From NCBI GenBank assembly GCA_014084085.1, contig NPFB01000005.1, positions 588,707 through 652,706 on the forward strand: DNA of 64,000 bases, read 5' to 3'. How positions within the stretch are numbered: position 1 is the first letter of the stretch; every line of letters starts with the position of its first letter. This stretch comes from Hondaea fermentalgiana. Its lineage: Eukaryota > Sar > Bigyra > Thraustochytrida > Thraustochytriidae. Both the position numbers and the translations under genes were made by a program. Below, one piece after another: positions 46,083-57,000 of this stretch. Below the pieces are notes generated by a model. It worked only from the letters and a program-made list of their open reading frames with translations, was not told the DNA's origin and searched no databases.

Positions 46083-47585
46083 TCACTGAAGATGAGGGTC
46101 AGAGGTGTTGCCCAAGGTCGGTACGATTGGCGCGGGCGTCGGAAGAAGAAGGGGCGAGTTGGGATCAACCTCAACCCAGATGGTTGACTTGTCGCAGAGG
46201 CCCTTGGTGGCGAGGAAGTCGTTGTCATGAAGACGCAATGCGTCAAAGTGAAATCGGTACCGATTTGGGTTGAGTTGCGGGTTTTTGAACCACTGGGTGA
46301 TCAGGTACTGAGCGAGATCCTTGGTTTGCGAATCATGCGCAACATTGATGACGTGAAGGTGCTCTGCATCTCCGCAAGCCGAGATCTCGGCAGAGAATTG
46401 CTCGGGGTGCAAGAGCTGCATACGTACAGTCCAAAATTCAGGTTGGCTATCGTTCTGCATGGACGGCGCCGGCGCAGGTGCCGGCGGCGGCGGCATGCTC
46501 ATCATCGGGTCCGGAAAGGGAAATGGAAGTGGGCTCGTCTCAAAACCGAGATTGCCATCATCGCCTCCAGGGAAGAGACTTCTGTCATAGGATGATGGGC
46601 GTCGGCTCTCGCCGTGGTGCTGATGGTGCTGGTGTTCATGGAAAGCTCCAAAGGCCGGATGCTGGTGCTGTCGAAAGGGATGCGGATGTTCGAGGCGGTC
46701 CGCAAAGCCTAGGTCTGATTCGGCTGCTCCTCTTGCGCCTCCTGTGCTACGGCTTGCTCCTGTGTCCCCCGCGGCAGCACTCGCAGGTTCAGGGGCAAAG
46801 TCTCGATCGTAGATGGCGCTCCCCATCATCATGGTTCCGGATGCATCAAGGACAGGTGGCGGTGGTGGCTGCGAGGAAGGATCGCTAACGATGGCTCCAG
46901 GAAAGTCCTCGGTGTCTCTGAGAGTACGCTTTGCGCGCTTTGTGGTTTTGGACGGCTCGAGAAGAGACTTTGCCTTGCCCTCACGCCGTCGCTGCTCCTC
47001 GCGCTTGTAGGTGCGCCACTTATCCTTGATGTCAACGGTGGTGCGCTGGTGAAGGACTTGGCCGAGTTCTGGGTCGCATTTGATGTGAACCCAGTTGCCG
47101 CTGCCGTACCGGGACACGCCCTTGAGTAGGGCTGCGAGTTCCTCCTTGGTCCAGAACCGGCGCCTGCCGCGCTTGGTGCGGAAGTGGAGCGGATACTTGC
47201 TGACGTCGAGGGGTCTCTTCTTGCCCTTGGTCGTGGACTTGCGGCCTGCCTTGCCCTTGGCCTGCTTGTCGTCCGAGCCCTCACCTCCTCCTGCTCCTGC
47301 TGCTGCCGTTGCATCACCTTTGCTATCGCTGCCGTCTTGGTCTCCGGGGGAACCCCCCTTGTCTTTGAACTTGGCTTCGGGCACCATCGTGAGGGGCCCT
47401 GCCGCCGTTGCCGAGTCTATGGCTCCCGCTGCGCCCATTTGGCTTTGATGATGATGTGCTGGGGTTACGAAGCTGCTGCTGCTGCTGCTGCTGCTGCTGG
47501 AGCTGCTGGAGCTTGAGCTACTTGAGCTGCTCGAGCTGGAGCTTGACGAGGAGGTTGCGGGTTTGCTGTTCGACTGAGCGGACAT
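46083..47585 (-). CDS. Telobox Myb-domain protein (telomere-repeat-binding-like)
   Basis: A 500-residue protein. A poly-Ser run (from CTG/AGC and related trinucleotides) covers about residues 12-40. Residues 140-195 form a single Myb/SANT repeat with the telobox third helix: RFWTKEELAALLKGVSRYG, then W, and TTVDIKDKWRTYKREEQ. VD(I/L)KDKWR is the signature of TRF-type telomeric DNA-binding proteins and plant TRFL proteins. A nuclear-localisation-like KGKKRP and RTKRGRRR precede and enter the domain. Residues 380-490 are a folded region (FWTVRMQLLHP..., ending LCDKSTIWVEVD) that resembles a ubiquitin-like beta-grasp. The ATG at 47585 has G at -3; the open frame upstream starts with a non-ATG codon. 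Telomere or promoter binding is inferred from the telobox. Confidence 0.82.
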   Translation of the reverse strand: MSAQSNSKPATSSSSSSSSSSSSSSSSSSSSSSSSSSSFVTPAHHHQSQMGAAGAIDSATAAGPLTMVPEAKFKDKGGSPGDQDGSDSKGDATAAAGAGGGEGSDDKQAKGKAGRKSTTKGKKRPLDVSKYPLHFRTKRGRRRFWTKEELAALLKGVSRYGSGNWVHIKCDPELGQVLHQRTTVDIKDKWRTYKREEQRRREGKAKSLLEPSKTTKRAKRTLRDTEDFPGAIVSDPSSQPPPPPVLDASGTMMMGSAIYDRDFAPEPASAAAGDTGASRSTGGARGAAESDLGFADRLEHPHPFRQHQHPAFGAFHEHQHHQHHGESRRPSSYDRSLFPGGDDGNLGFETSPLPFPFPDPMMSMPPPPAPAPAPSMQNDSQPEFWTVRMQLLHPEQFSAEISACGDAEHLHVINVAHDSQTKDLAQYLITQWFKNPQLNPNRYRFHFDALRLHDNDFLATKGLCDKSTIWVEVDPNSPLLLPTPAPIVPTLGNTSDPHLQ

Positions 47586-48375
47586 GCCCTGCCAGGGTCT
47601 CGCTGCGCAAGACAGGCTATAAAGCGGCTCACGCACTCACTCCCTTTGCCCGGACCAAATATAAGCCCTTTTCCCGTAGCTTCCGCCTAATCACTGCTAG
47701 CAGGCTGCCACGCAGACCCAGCCAGGTCGATCCGCCGTTCTACCTCCGCCGCCCGGTTCTACTCCGGCCGGGTTCACCCGCGCTCGCGACGACGTGCGCT
47801 GCTCGCGGCTCCCGCGCGAAGCGTGCTTTCCTACCGGCCTCTGCGGAGCAGAAGCACAAGCAGCAGCAGCAGCAGCAGCAGGAAAGAAGACGTGCGGAAG
47901 GCGAGGTGCGTGCCTGCTTGCGCCACGCGCTAGCCTCCTTTCCTCCACGCTTTCTCGCCCCGCTTTCTCGCCCGCCTTCGCCACCCCACAGCCCCACAGC
48001 CGCTGTGCTGGTGCACACCTGCTGCTGGCGCTCGCAACCTGGCGCTTGCGCGTGTTCACGACGACCACGGCTCCCGCGCGCCGTGGCGCACGCCCGCTCT
48101 GCTTCGCCGCGCTCTGCCTGCCGCGCCGCGCGGGGACGTCCGGCGGCGGCGCGGTCGCGGTCGCGGTCGCGGTCGGGCTGCAGGAGCTGCGCCCAGCTGG
48201 CGACGGCCGGGCCGGCGTGGACGGAGAGCACGAGACGGGACGAGCTGAGCTGAGAGATGAGGGCGAGTGACCTGCAGAGTGACTCTTTCACGTGCTAGCT
48301 AGCTAGCTAGCCCGCGCGGGCGTCGCGACTGGGCGCGCGGCCTGCGCTGCCTCTCTCCGCGCGGAGGCTCACGGC

Positions 48376-48408
48376 CTGCCTGCCTGCCTGCCTGCCTGCC
48401 AGGCCGGC
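48376..48408. repeat. CCTG tetranucleotide microsatellite
   Basis: About seven CCTG units followed by CAGGCCGGCC-type sequence, non-coding. Confidence 0.9.
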
Positions 48409-48601
48409 CTGCTGCCTGGTGCACGCTCGTCAGGCTGCGCAGCTTCGCCTGGCGCAAGCGCTCGCAGTCCGCGGTGCGCGCGCAGTTTCCTTCTTTCTGC
48501 ACTCCAGGCGACTCCAGGCCAATATAACTTATCTGTCGCAGCTCGACACCACGCAGTGAATGCTCGGCGAGACAGACCCACGCACACACCGCCCTCCCTT
48601 G

Positions 48602-48625
48602 CACGCACGCACGCACGCACGCACG
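48602..48625. repeat. CGCA tetranucleotide microsatellite
   Basis: Five to six ACGC units, non-coding. Confidence 0.88.
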
Positions 48626-50852
48626 TATACGCAGAAACGGGCTCCCTTGCTCGATCGGAAAACCGCGGCTACTGCGAGCCGGTCGGGGCGCCTGCAGCCT
48701 GTCCTGTGTCTGCCTGCCTCAAGACGTAGTATGGTATCAACTCCCGGTCAACAGGCCTCGCTCCGGGCGACTTGCCCGTTCGGGGCGCCCACGGAAGGTG
48801 TTTCTGAAGCTGTTTCTGAAAGCCAGGACCTTGCGGAAGAAGAAGATGATGGATGGAGGGGTGGATATCCAAGACGGGTGGACGGGTTGCGCAGGATGGG
48901 TGCTGAAAAGACCTTTCCTGGAAAGGGCCAAGGGAGAATAGGGGGGACTCGCCGAGGCGAATTGTCGATGGTGGCCGGATGACGATGAATGGCAAGGACG
49001 ACGTCAATCGCTGCGAGCTTGCACGTACGTACGACGGCTGCCAAGCAGATCGAGCGGCCGGCGATGGGCCTGGCTGGTTGGCAGGCAGCTTGGTTCAGCT
49101 GCAATCCAACGCTCTGGGACAGCGGTGGCAATCTTGCTCCTGGTGTTTGCTGGTGTTGATTGTTTGGCGATGCTCTGATCGCCTCGAACGATAACGAATG
49201 ACGCAGTGCAGAATGCAACGGCGACGCCGCAAGCTCCGTTCGTCGCGTTCTTGGCGGACAAGCCTGACTCGGGCGTTGCGACGCGATGCGACGGAGACGA
49301 CGCGCTTGCTTGCTTGCTTGCCCGCTTGCTCTCTAAAATAGCTAGCTCGCTCGCTCGTCGACGTCTGACGGTCGAGGACGAAGCGGCCGCGCGACGAAAA
49401 GATGAGCGCAGCGGCTCACGGACCTTTCTCGCTCGCCACGAGACCTAGATAAGCCCAGCGAAGATCGTCCTCTCGACGTCCTCGCCTCGCCTTGCCTTGC
49501 CTCGCCTCGCCTTGCCTTGCCTTGCTAGTCACCCGCACGTCTGTCCCTCGTCGATTCCCGTCGCAGCGATGCAATGCGATGCGAGACACCTCGACCCTCT
49601 TGACTCGAGTGCGCCGGTGGAGCTCGCTCTCTGCTGCTGCGCTCGCTCGCTGGCCGCCGACTGACCGTGGCTCCCCGGCGTTGCCGGACTGCCCTGCCGC
49701 CCTCGCGCGAGTTCCTGCGCCGGGCTCGACTGCGCAGAACTCCGCGCAGAGATCCTGAACCAAGTCGCTCTTGCGCTCGCTGATTGATCGACGCGCGACT
49801 CCTGCGAGCTCGGTGATCGCTTGTCGCCTTCTCGCTTGCCTTGCTTGCAGGCCTTGCGTGCTTGCTTGCTCGCTTGCCCAGTCAGTCAGCAGCGACGACG
49901 ATTTGCCTTCGCGCAAAATGCAGAATGCCGGCGCCCTGCGATGCAGCTCTGGTGCTCGCTCGCTGGAGCCGGAGCTGCGAAGCGCGGCGATGCGAAGCGC
50001 GGCGATGCGCGGCGATGCGCTACGCTGCGCTGCGAAGCGAAGATGACTCGCGTTGACTTGGAACGATGAGATGAAATGCTTTCCCGCGGCCACGGCGCGC
50101 ATGAGCTTCCTGGGACGGATGAATGAGACAAACAAGACAAGGGATCGCCGTCTCTCGCGAGGCAGGGCCTGGCGACGGGGCCCGATGACGGGCCGCCCGG
50201 ACCGGACCCCCGGCGCCTCGAGCTCGCGCACTCGCGAGCTCGCGATCGCACGCATGCGAGCATCGCGGGCGGCGCAGGAGCACCTGCGCGGGGCAACACT
50301 GCGCATCGCGTGAGCAAGCGCCGCGAGGGGGTCCGCCCAGTCCCGTATACAAGTGCTAGTGAAAAGGGGGGCCGTCGCGCATGTGGAACTTGAGGACCAC
50401 CCACGCCTTTTAGAGGGGAGGGGAGAAAAAAATACAAGCCTCAAAAAGAAGCCTTTAGCGGCCGGCGAAAGCTCTTGTGCCAGCATTTTCCAAGCGCTAG
50501 CTGGGGCATCGTACATACAGACGATGATGATGGTGGCTTGGGGCAAGCCAAGCACTTACAGTCAAGGAGTTTCGCGCGGCAGAGAACACCTGGGCGACGG
50601 AGGCGATGACGCGTTCGCTGCTTCCAAACCCGAGTGCGGGGCTAGGCTAAGGCGAAGCGAGCGCGGGGCAAAGAGTCGGGACGATGAAGCTGGCCCGACT
50701 ATTTATGTCCGAACTGGCCCACCCATTCATTCATCCATCCATCGGTTCATCCATGTAAGCCAAGCAGCAAGTCTGCCACCTCACCTCCTCTGCCAACCGC
50801 AATGAGTCGTCTCCTCGCGCAAGCAGAGTGATCGAGGGCCAAATCATCGACA

Positions 50853-50854
50853 GC

Positions 50855-50910
<56 letters not shown>

Positions 50911-50911
50911 C
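50853..50911. repeat. AAGC tetranucleotide microsatellite
   Basis: About fourteen GCAA/AAGC units with one interruption near the start (GCAAGTAAGC), the longest array of this motif in the window. Its complement, GCTT/CTTG, recurs at 19601 and 49308. Confidence 0.95.
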
Positions 50912-53900
50912 AAGCAAAGAGGATTGGCAGTTTTAAGCGAGCGACAAATCGATCGCCGCCGCCGCTTCTGAACCGTATGCTCGCAGTAAAGCAGAGAAAC
51001 GCTCGTCGCAAAGTATGAACCCGCGACACGAGGCTCTGCAGAGAGACAAGCACGAGGCGGGGCCAATACATCCGGACAACGTACGCGAATTTGTGTGAAA
51101 TCTCTGCAGCGGTCATTTCTCACCCGCGAACTCTCTCGCAGCGAGGAACTCGTCATCGCAAGACGTATGTAAGGTGCACACGCATGCATTGCATCGTGCG
51201 CCCGGCGAGCCAGTCAACCGACCGCTGAGGTCAGCATGACGTCTCCATCTTAGGAAGAAGAAGGCTGGTGGCCTCATCATACCTTCAGGAAGAAGGAATC
51301 GAATAACTGGCAGGCGCCGGGGGACTCTCACGGGCTCACACACGCACACGGTCTGCTGTTGCTGCTACTGCTGCTGCCGAGGTCGCAATTTATGCGTCGA
51401 TCGCGCCAGCCACGCCAACCAACCAGCCAAGCAAGGAAGCCAGCCAGCCATCCAGCCATCCAGACATCCAGCAAGTCAGCACGTCAGTCAGCGAGCCTGA
51501 TCAGGCCTCGGCCTTTGTCCTCTTCCTCGCGTGCAAGATGATTTCAATGAACCTGCGTTCTCGCAACTGCGCCCTGTTCCCTCTTCGAGACGGTAGAAAG
51601 AAGCACAGGCGTCCAAGTCGTAGAAAATAACGAAAAGAGGAAAAATTATTTGCAAGTGCTTTACAATTTCTCGAGCAAGGATATCGCAATCGCAAGCAAC
51701 AGCAGCAAATGCAACAAAATAGTCAAAGGATTCGAGTTTCGCGAGCCCAACCTGGACTCGCATCGAAACCGTTCATGGCGGAGCAATTCCTCTCCGCCTC
51801 CGTCATGCCGCAATCTCTCCCGGAAGCAAGTCATTTCCGCGCTGATCCGGCTCCTGGTAGCTTCCCCCTCCCCAATCCGGGAACGCCGCAGAAACCACCG
51901 ACCGCGCATTCATTCATCCGCCTTCGCCAGACTTTAACCCGCTTCACACTCGTGACGAAGCAGCGGCGTTCCAATACGGTGTTTCTGCCAGCCACACTCC
52001 CAGACTCTGTAAGAAAAGAAAAAGAAAAGAAAAAAGCTCTTTCCAACCCAGCCAAATAGCAAGCAAGCAAGCCCGTCCGCCGTCATAGATCAACCACCGC
52101 ACGCTCGCTCGCACGCAAGCAGGCACTGAGGCCGGCAAGCTCCTTGCATCTCCACCCCGCCCCGCTTCGCCCCGCTCCGCTCCGCGCTGGCCGCCAGCAC
52201 GACGCTCTTCTCTCCATTCTTCTGTCGGTCGCTCACTCCTTCTACCGACGATCAATCGAGCTCCCGCCCTCGGAATCCTACGGCAGACGGTTGTTTGCGC
52301 GACAGCAAGGTCCCTGCACGGTGCGAATCTCGGCGTTCCAAAAGGGGACCCGTAACTGTGGAAGCGCACAGGCCTTCCCAAAGGGCTGCACGCGCCACAC
52401 CGACATCGCGCGTTCTCGCCCGTCCTCGCGCGTCCTCGCCCAGCCCGCCTTCGCCCCCACCTCAGCCCAGCGCCCATTCAGCCCACCTCGTCGCCGTCGC
52501 CTTTCTCCCTCCCGCTCTCGCCCTCGGCCTCGCCGTGGACCGCGGACCTCGCGAGGCGGAGCACAACGTGCGTGCGTGCGTGCGTGCTTGCATTTCCAGC
52601 ATACCGTCAGCTTCCTCGGGCTCTCCGCCATCAGCGCCCGCTTCGTCGACGCAGCGCCTTCGGCTCGTCGGTCGTCCGCAGGCCTGGCGCCACCGCGCTG
52701 CCGCGACCGTGGCTAGCCAGGCACTTCGCGCGGCCGCGCTGCGCTTGCCAGAGAGAGCTAGAGCTAGCTGCATTCTTGTAGCCACCCACTCTCGCACCTG
52801 CCGCCGCTGTCTCTCTCCCGTCGCCTCCTTCCTTCTCCTCCTCTTCGGCCCCACCGCCCCGCAGCTCCACCACCGCTTCCCCCCGCCGCTCCGAGCTGCG
52901 GTGGCACACTTTTGCTTGCGCGAGGCGTCGATCGACGAAACCTGCAGCTGAGTGGCCGCATGCCCTGGCGCCGCAGAGTGGCCGCCACCAAGACGAGGAC
53001 GACGACGGAGTCGAGCGCGACGCTCTCGACGAGGAAGAGGGAGGGAACGGGGCGCTCCCGCGGCGCTGAGCTCGCGGAGGAGGGAGAGAGCGATGGAAGG
53101 AGGGACGGGACGGATGGGACGGAAACGGCGCGGCCGTTCGAGATCGAGATGATGAAGAAATGGAGGGTTGACGGCTAGGAGAAATGGCATACCGTTGAAG
53201 GAGCCAGAAAAAGCTGCATTCTCGCGAGAGGACCCGGCGACGGATGAGGGACAGAGGACCGGCCGTATCTTGGTGACCCGGGAAGCGAATTGGACTGTCG
53301 CAGAATCCATGACGAGATGCATGGCGTCATGGCCCAGCGTGCGCGTAATCGATCCGGGGTGCATTTCAAAGACGGACGAGCGGGACGGACACGAAATGCA
53401 CGCACGCTTTCTCTCTCCCTTCCTTCCTTTCTCCCTCCCTGCCTCCCTCTCTACTCTCTCTATCTCCAAGTTTCTCTGCTTGGCGGAGACCATTCCGCTG
53501 ACGGGTAAAATGTGGACGGGCGCTCACGTGGCGCACGACGTCGCACGAGCGAACATTCGAGTCCGGGACGAGGGTTCCGTCCAAGCTCCGCAGCCGGCAA
53601 TCTATCCTACAAGGCAGGCAGAAATGAAGGTCAAGTCTGGCCACTCGGGCAGTTATCTTTGCGCGCGACACGCGACGTCGCAAATTGCACCACGGTCCAG
53701 GAATTATCACCATCGACGTCATCGTTTCTCGTCATCATTTTATCATCAATTGAACTAGCTACCTAGCTACTGGCACCGAGCAAAACTCTGCGGGCTTGCG
53801 CAAGATTGCTCGACGTAAATATCCTGATCGACTCGCCGTGGCCGATCGACGCCAGGCTCTCGACGAGATCTCGGGCAAAGATCGAGTCGAACGGAATCAG

Positions 53901-54084
53901 CTCCATGCGTCAGCCCCTCGTCTGAGGTTTGGCCAACGGCGGCCATAGCGAGCTGGTCAGAGGAACCAGCACGAACTCAAACACGGCGGTGCGACTCGGG
54001 TCGCAACCAAGATCTTGGACCGAGGTCTAGCCTGGCTTGGCCGGGCACTCCCGCCTTCGAGATCCTGCATGTTCACCAGCGCTC

Positions 54085-57000
54085 TCACGGCAAGAAGCGG
54101 TGCGAGCTGGAGCTCGAAGTGCGGCCTATGTTGATGGCCATGTCCGTGGCCGATCGGCGAAGAGGCGCGGGGCCGCTCATCCGCGCAGACAGTGGCCCCG
54201 TGGGGGCTCCCATCGACGCCTGCGAGGACGCCGAAGGTGGCAGCGTTGGCGACGCCCCCGAAAAAGGCGTGGCGCTCCACGAGGTGTGGCTTGCGCGCGG
54301 CGAAGGTGGAGGAATGTCCACGACGAGGCCGCCCGAGCGCGTGGCGCGACGCCGCGCGGGCGTCTCGTTCGACGGCGCGCTCGTCTGCGAACGCGACAAA
54401 GTCGTCTTGATGCGCGACGAAACAAAGCGAAAGGACTTGCGCCGCTGGAAGCTGCTCGGGCCGGTGAGCGGCGACCCGGACACCGACCCGGTTCCGGCCT
54501 GCTGTCCCGTGGACTGCAAGGCTGCGCCAAAGCCCTGGGCCTCCTCCTCCTCGGCCTGTCGCTGTTCCCAATGCGCAAGATTGGCCGAAAGGCACCAATC
54601 CACCTGTGGCTTGAGCGTTGACAAAAACTGGCAGTACGAGTTGAACAGGGGACGCACGATAATCGTAATAAAGCCAATCTGTGACTTGGGAAAGGCAGGC
54701 TTGGTGCGATCCATAAAAGTACTGATCTTGAGACCTGCCTCGCGCTCCCGATCGCCTTGCTGAAAAAACTCCTCTTGCACGAGCGTCGCCCAGTGCCGAC
54801 TCAGGCGTGGGTCCTTGGCCGGATTTGACACGTCCGCGCAATGCAGCGTCGTCTTGAGCAAGGTGCGTCGCACCTCAAGAGGAGCAACTTGATCCTCAAG
54901 CCCACGCTCGCCCCCGACGTCCTCCGCTCCTCCTTCGGGCGACAGGGCAAGCCCGCCCTCGAGGTCGCCGTCAATGATCGAATCCAAGCTCGAGGCCGTG
55001 TGATTGTGCATGTTGTGACCCCGCGCCTTTCGCTTCGCGCTTATGCGCTCGTAGTATTGCACAACGTCCGTGTTGAACTTTTCAAGACCCTCAAAGTGGT
55101 GGCTCATATCCGTCGCCAAGACCATCTGGATCACCGTCTCGCGCGCCTCCAAATACCGGTCCAAGCCACCCACCGCTTTGAGAATGTCGCAACGCTTTGA
55201 ACGCATCACTTCAAAAGCAGAAGCCACGTGCATGTGCTCCAAAACCGCGCGATCGTTGTACCGCACAGCGAGCTTGTTGCCTGTCGCCACCAGAAATGCA
55301 TTGTTCAGTCCAGGGTGCTGATAATCGTGAATCGCTGCCGCGACAAGAGCGCAAAACACGTCTTGGGTCGTTACGGCATTGCGCAATAGCGTGTGCGTCA
55401 TGAAATAGTGCGTCGTTTGCACAACGTCTGCAGCGTGCACGCGGTTGTGATAAGGGTTCGTTCGGCGGTACCCGTTTTCAATGTTGCTGATCATGTTCAC
55501 GACCATGCCAAGCCGCAAGCCACGGAACTGCTCGAAAATGTGATTTTTGCGGAGCGCCCCTAGCAGGACAAGCGACAATGGTCTTCCCGCGGAAAACGTG
55601 TCCGCCTCAAAGACGTCAAAATCCCAGGTGTCCAGTTTGTCATTCAGACTGTCGAGCTCACCTTGCGTCCATCGCAGGCTCTTTAAATGGCTCAGTTCGC
55701 CAGCAAGGAGCTTCAGGCGCTCGAGACCATCTGCACCCACCAGGTCAACCGGCTCTCTCGCTGCTCGCGCGCGTCGATCGCGGTTCTGCCGCAGGTACTG
55801 TGGCTGCCGCAACGATTCCTGCGACTGCGAGACGACAGGAGACGATCGTGGAGTGTGCTGCTGCGACGAGGAAAACGAAGACCCGTTCTGCTGCTGCTGC
55901 TGCTGCTGCTGATGCGGCGGCGGCGGTGGAAGCTGGTGATAATCGAGCTCAGCATCATCTTCATCGGACCCTGCATGGCCCAAGAATTCCCGATCCGCGC
56001 CAGATGTGCGTCTTCGGTAATGGCGCCCCCTGCTTACTTCGCCGTCGTCGTCGCCGTCGCGTCCAAGACCATCGCCTCCATCACCATTTAATCCATCCAT
56101 CCACCTGGTCTGAGAAGAACCGCGCCGTGCAGCCACGCTGGTGCTCAGACTTCGATTATGAAGTGACAAGGGCTTCAGACGGAGCTCCGGAAGTTTCAGC
56201 ACATCGTCATGAGCACGAGTATCCGAAGAGTCGGAGGGTAGCATCGATGGTGACTGGTCAGTACTCTCACCCTCGACACTGGAGCGAGTGTCCGCATCTT
56301 GCGAGTCGCTCGAAAATGATCCATCTGGAGACGTGGTGTCGTGACCTGCACGAGATTCCGACGTGGCAATATCTCGACTTGTGGTCGAGTCAACCTGACC
56401 ATCTGCCTTGCCAACAATAGAGGCCGAGCTTGCATCGAGAGCCAGCATGGAAGAGTCCATGTGAATCGTTGACTCGGACAAATTCTCCACCTTTCCATCC
56501 TCCTCTGTTGTGACAGAAAGGTTTGGACGCGTCGCCTCGGCGCTTTTGATCTCAATCAAATTATTGTAGCTCATGCTCGCAGGCCCACCCTGAGTTACAC
56601 CAAGATCGCGACGAAAAGGTCGTTGGGTTGCGGCAGGAACATGATCTGGAGTCATGGGAGGCGTATACGTTTCACGCAAGAGCGCCTCAATAAGGAATGT
56701 CAAGTCTCGCGCTTGAATACCCACGGAACCACCTGAAATATGTCGGCCCAAATCAGCGGGCGGTCCGTCAATCGGAATCGAAGCTTGGGCGCTGTTCTCC
56801 TGCGCCGGACCTTGCATCGGTGATCCAATGTCGGCCTTTTCCGTTGACTCTTTGCCGTCGTTTGGAATCGAGTTCTGGTGTTTGAGAAGCGGAGAAATGA
56901 TGTGCGGGGCCATAGTGGGTGACATTTTCAAGGCCCTTGCCTCCATCGACGACCCAACATCATCAGCGTTTGTGGCACTCCGAGATTGAGTATCCCCGGC

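Larger units (their letters stand above)
47586..54084. other. 6.5-kb gene-free region rich in tetranucleotide repeats
   Basis: No convincing gene on either strand over 6.5 kb, while the rest of the window averages roughly one gene per 3 kb. Many open frames exist because of GC bias, but they are Arg/Ser/Ala-rich, mostly lack ATG starts or domains, and overlap on both strands. Simple repeats abound: CGGTCG at 48150-48176, AGCT at 48295-48310, CCTG at 48376-48408, CGCA at 48602-48625, CTTG at 49308-49325, CCTTG/CCTCG at 49480-49528, GCGGCGATGCGAAGC at 49979-50015, AAGC at 50853-50911, CCAGC/CATCCAGC at 51430-51475 and CTTC/CTCC at 53410-53445. The upstream region of the telobox gene begins here. 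A non-coding RNA cannot be excluded. Confidence 0.6.

Noticed and set aside
49416..50555. 379-codon minus-strand frame in the gene-free region
   Set aside because: It is Arg/Ala/Ser-rich, includes tandem-repeat translation (RIAALRIAALR) and has no domain.
48295..50911. Transposon terminal repeats
   Set aside because: The repeats are simple tetranucleotide arrays without paired inverted ends, target duplications or transposase or reverse-transcriptase motifs.
53168..53758. 196-codon frame in the gene-free region
   Set aside because: It starts at a non-ATG codon and contains microsatellite-derived Pro/Leu/Ser sequence; no homology seen.
47586..54084. Possible tRNA, rRNA or snRNA genes
   Set aside because: I looked for B-box-like GGTTCGANTCC words and cloverleaf-like arms and saw none convincing. 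A tRNAscan/Infernal run would be decisive.
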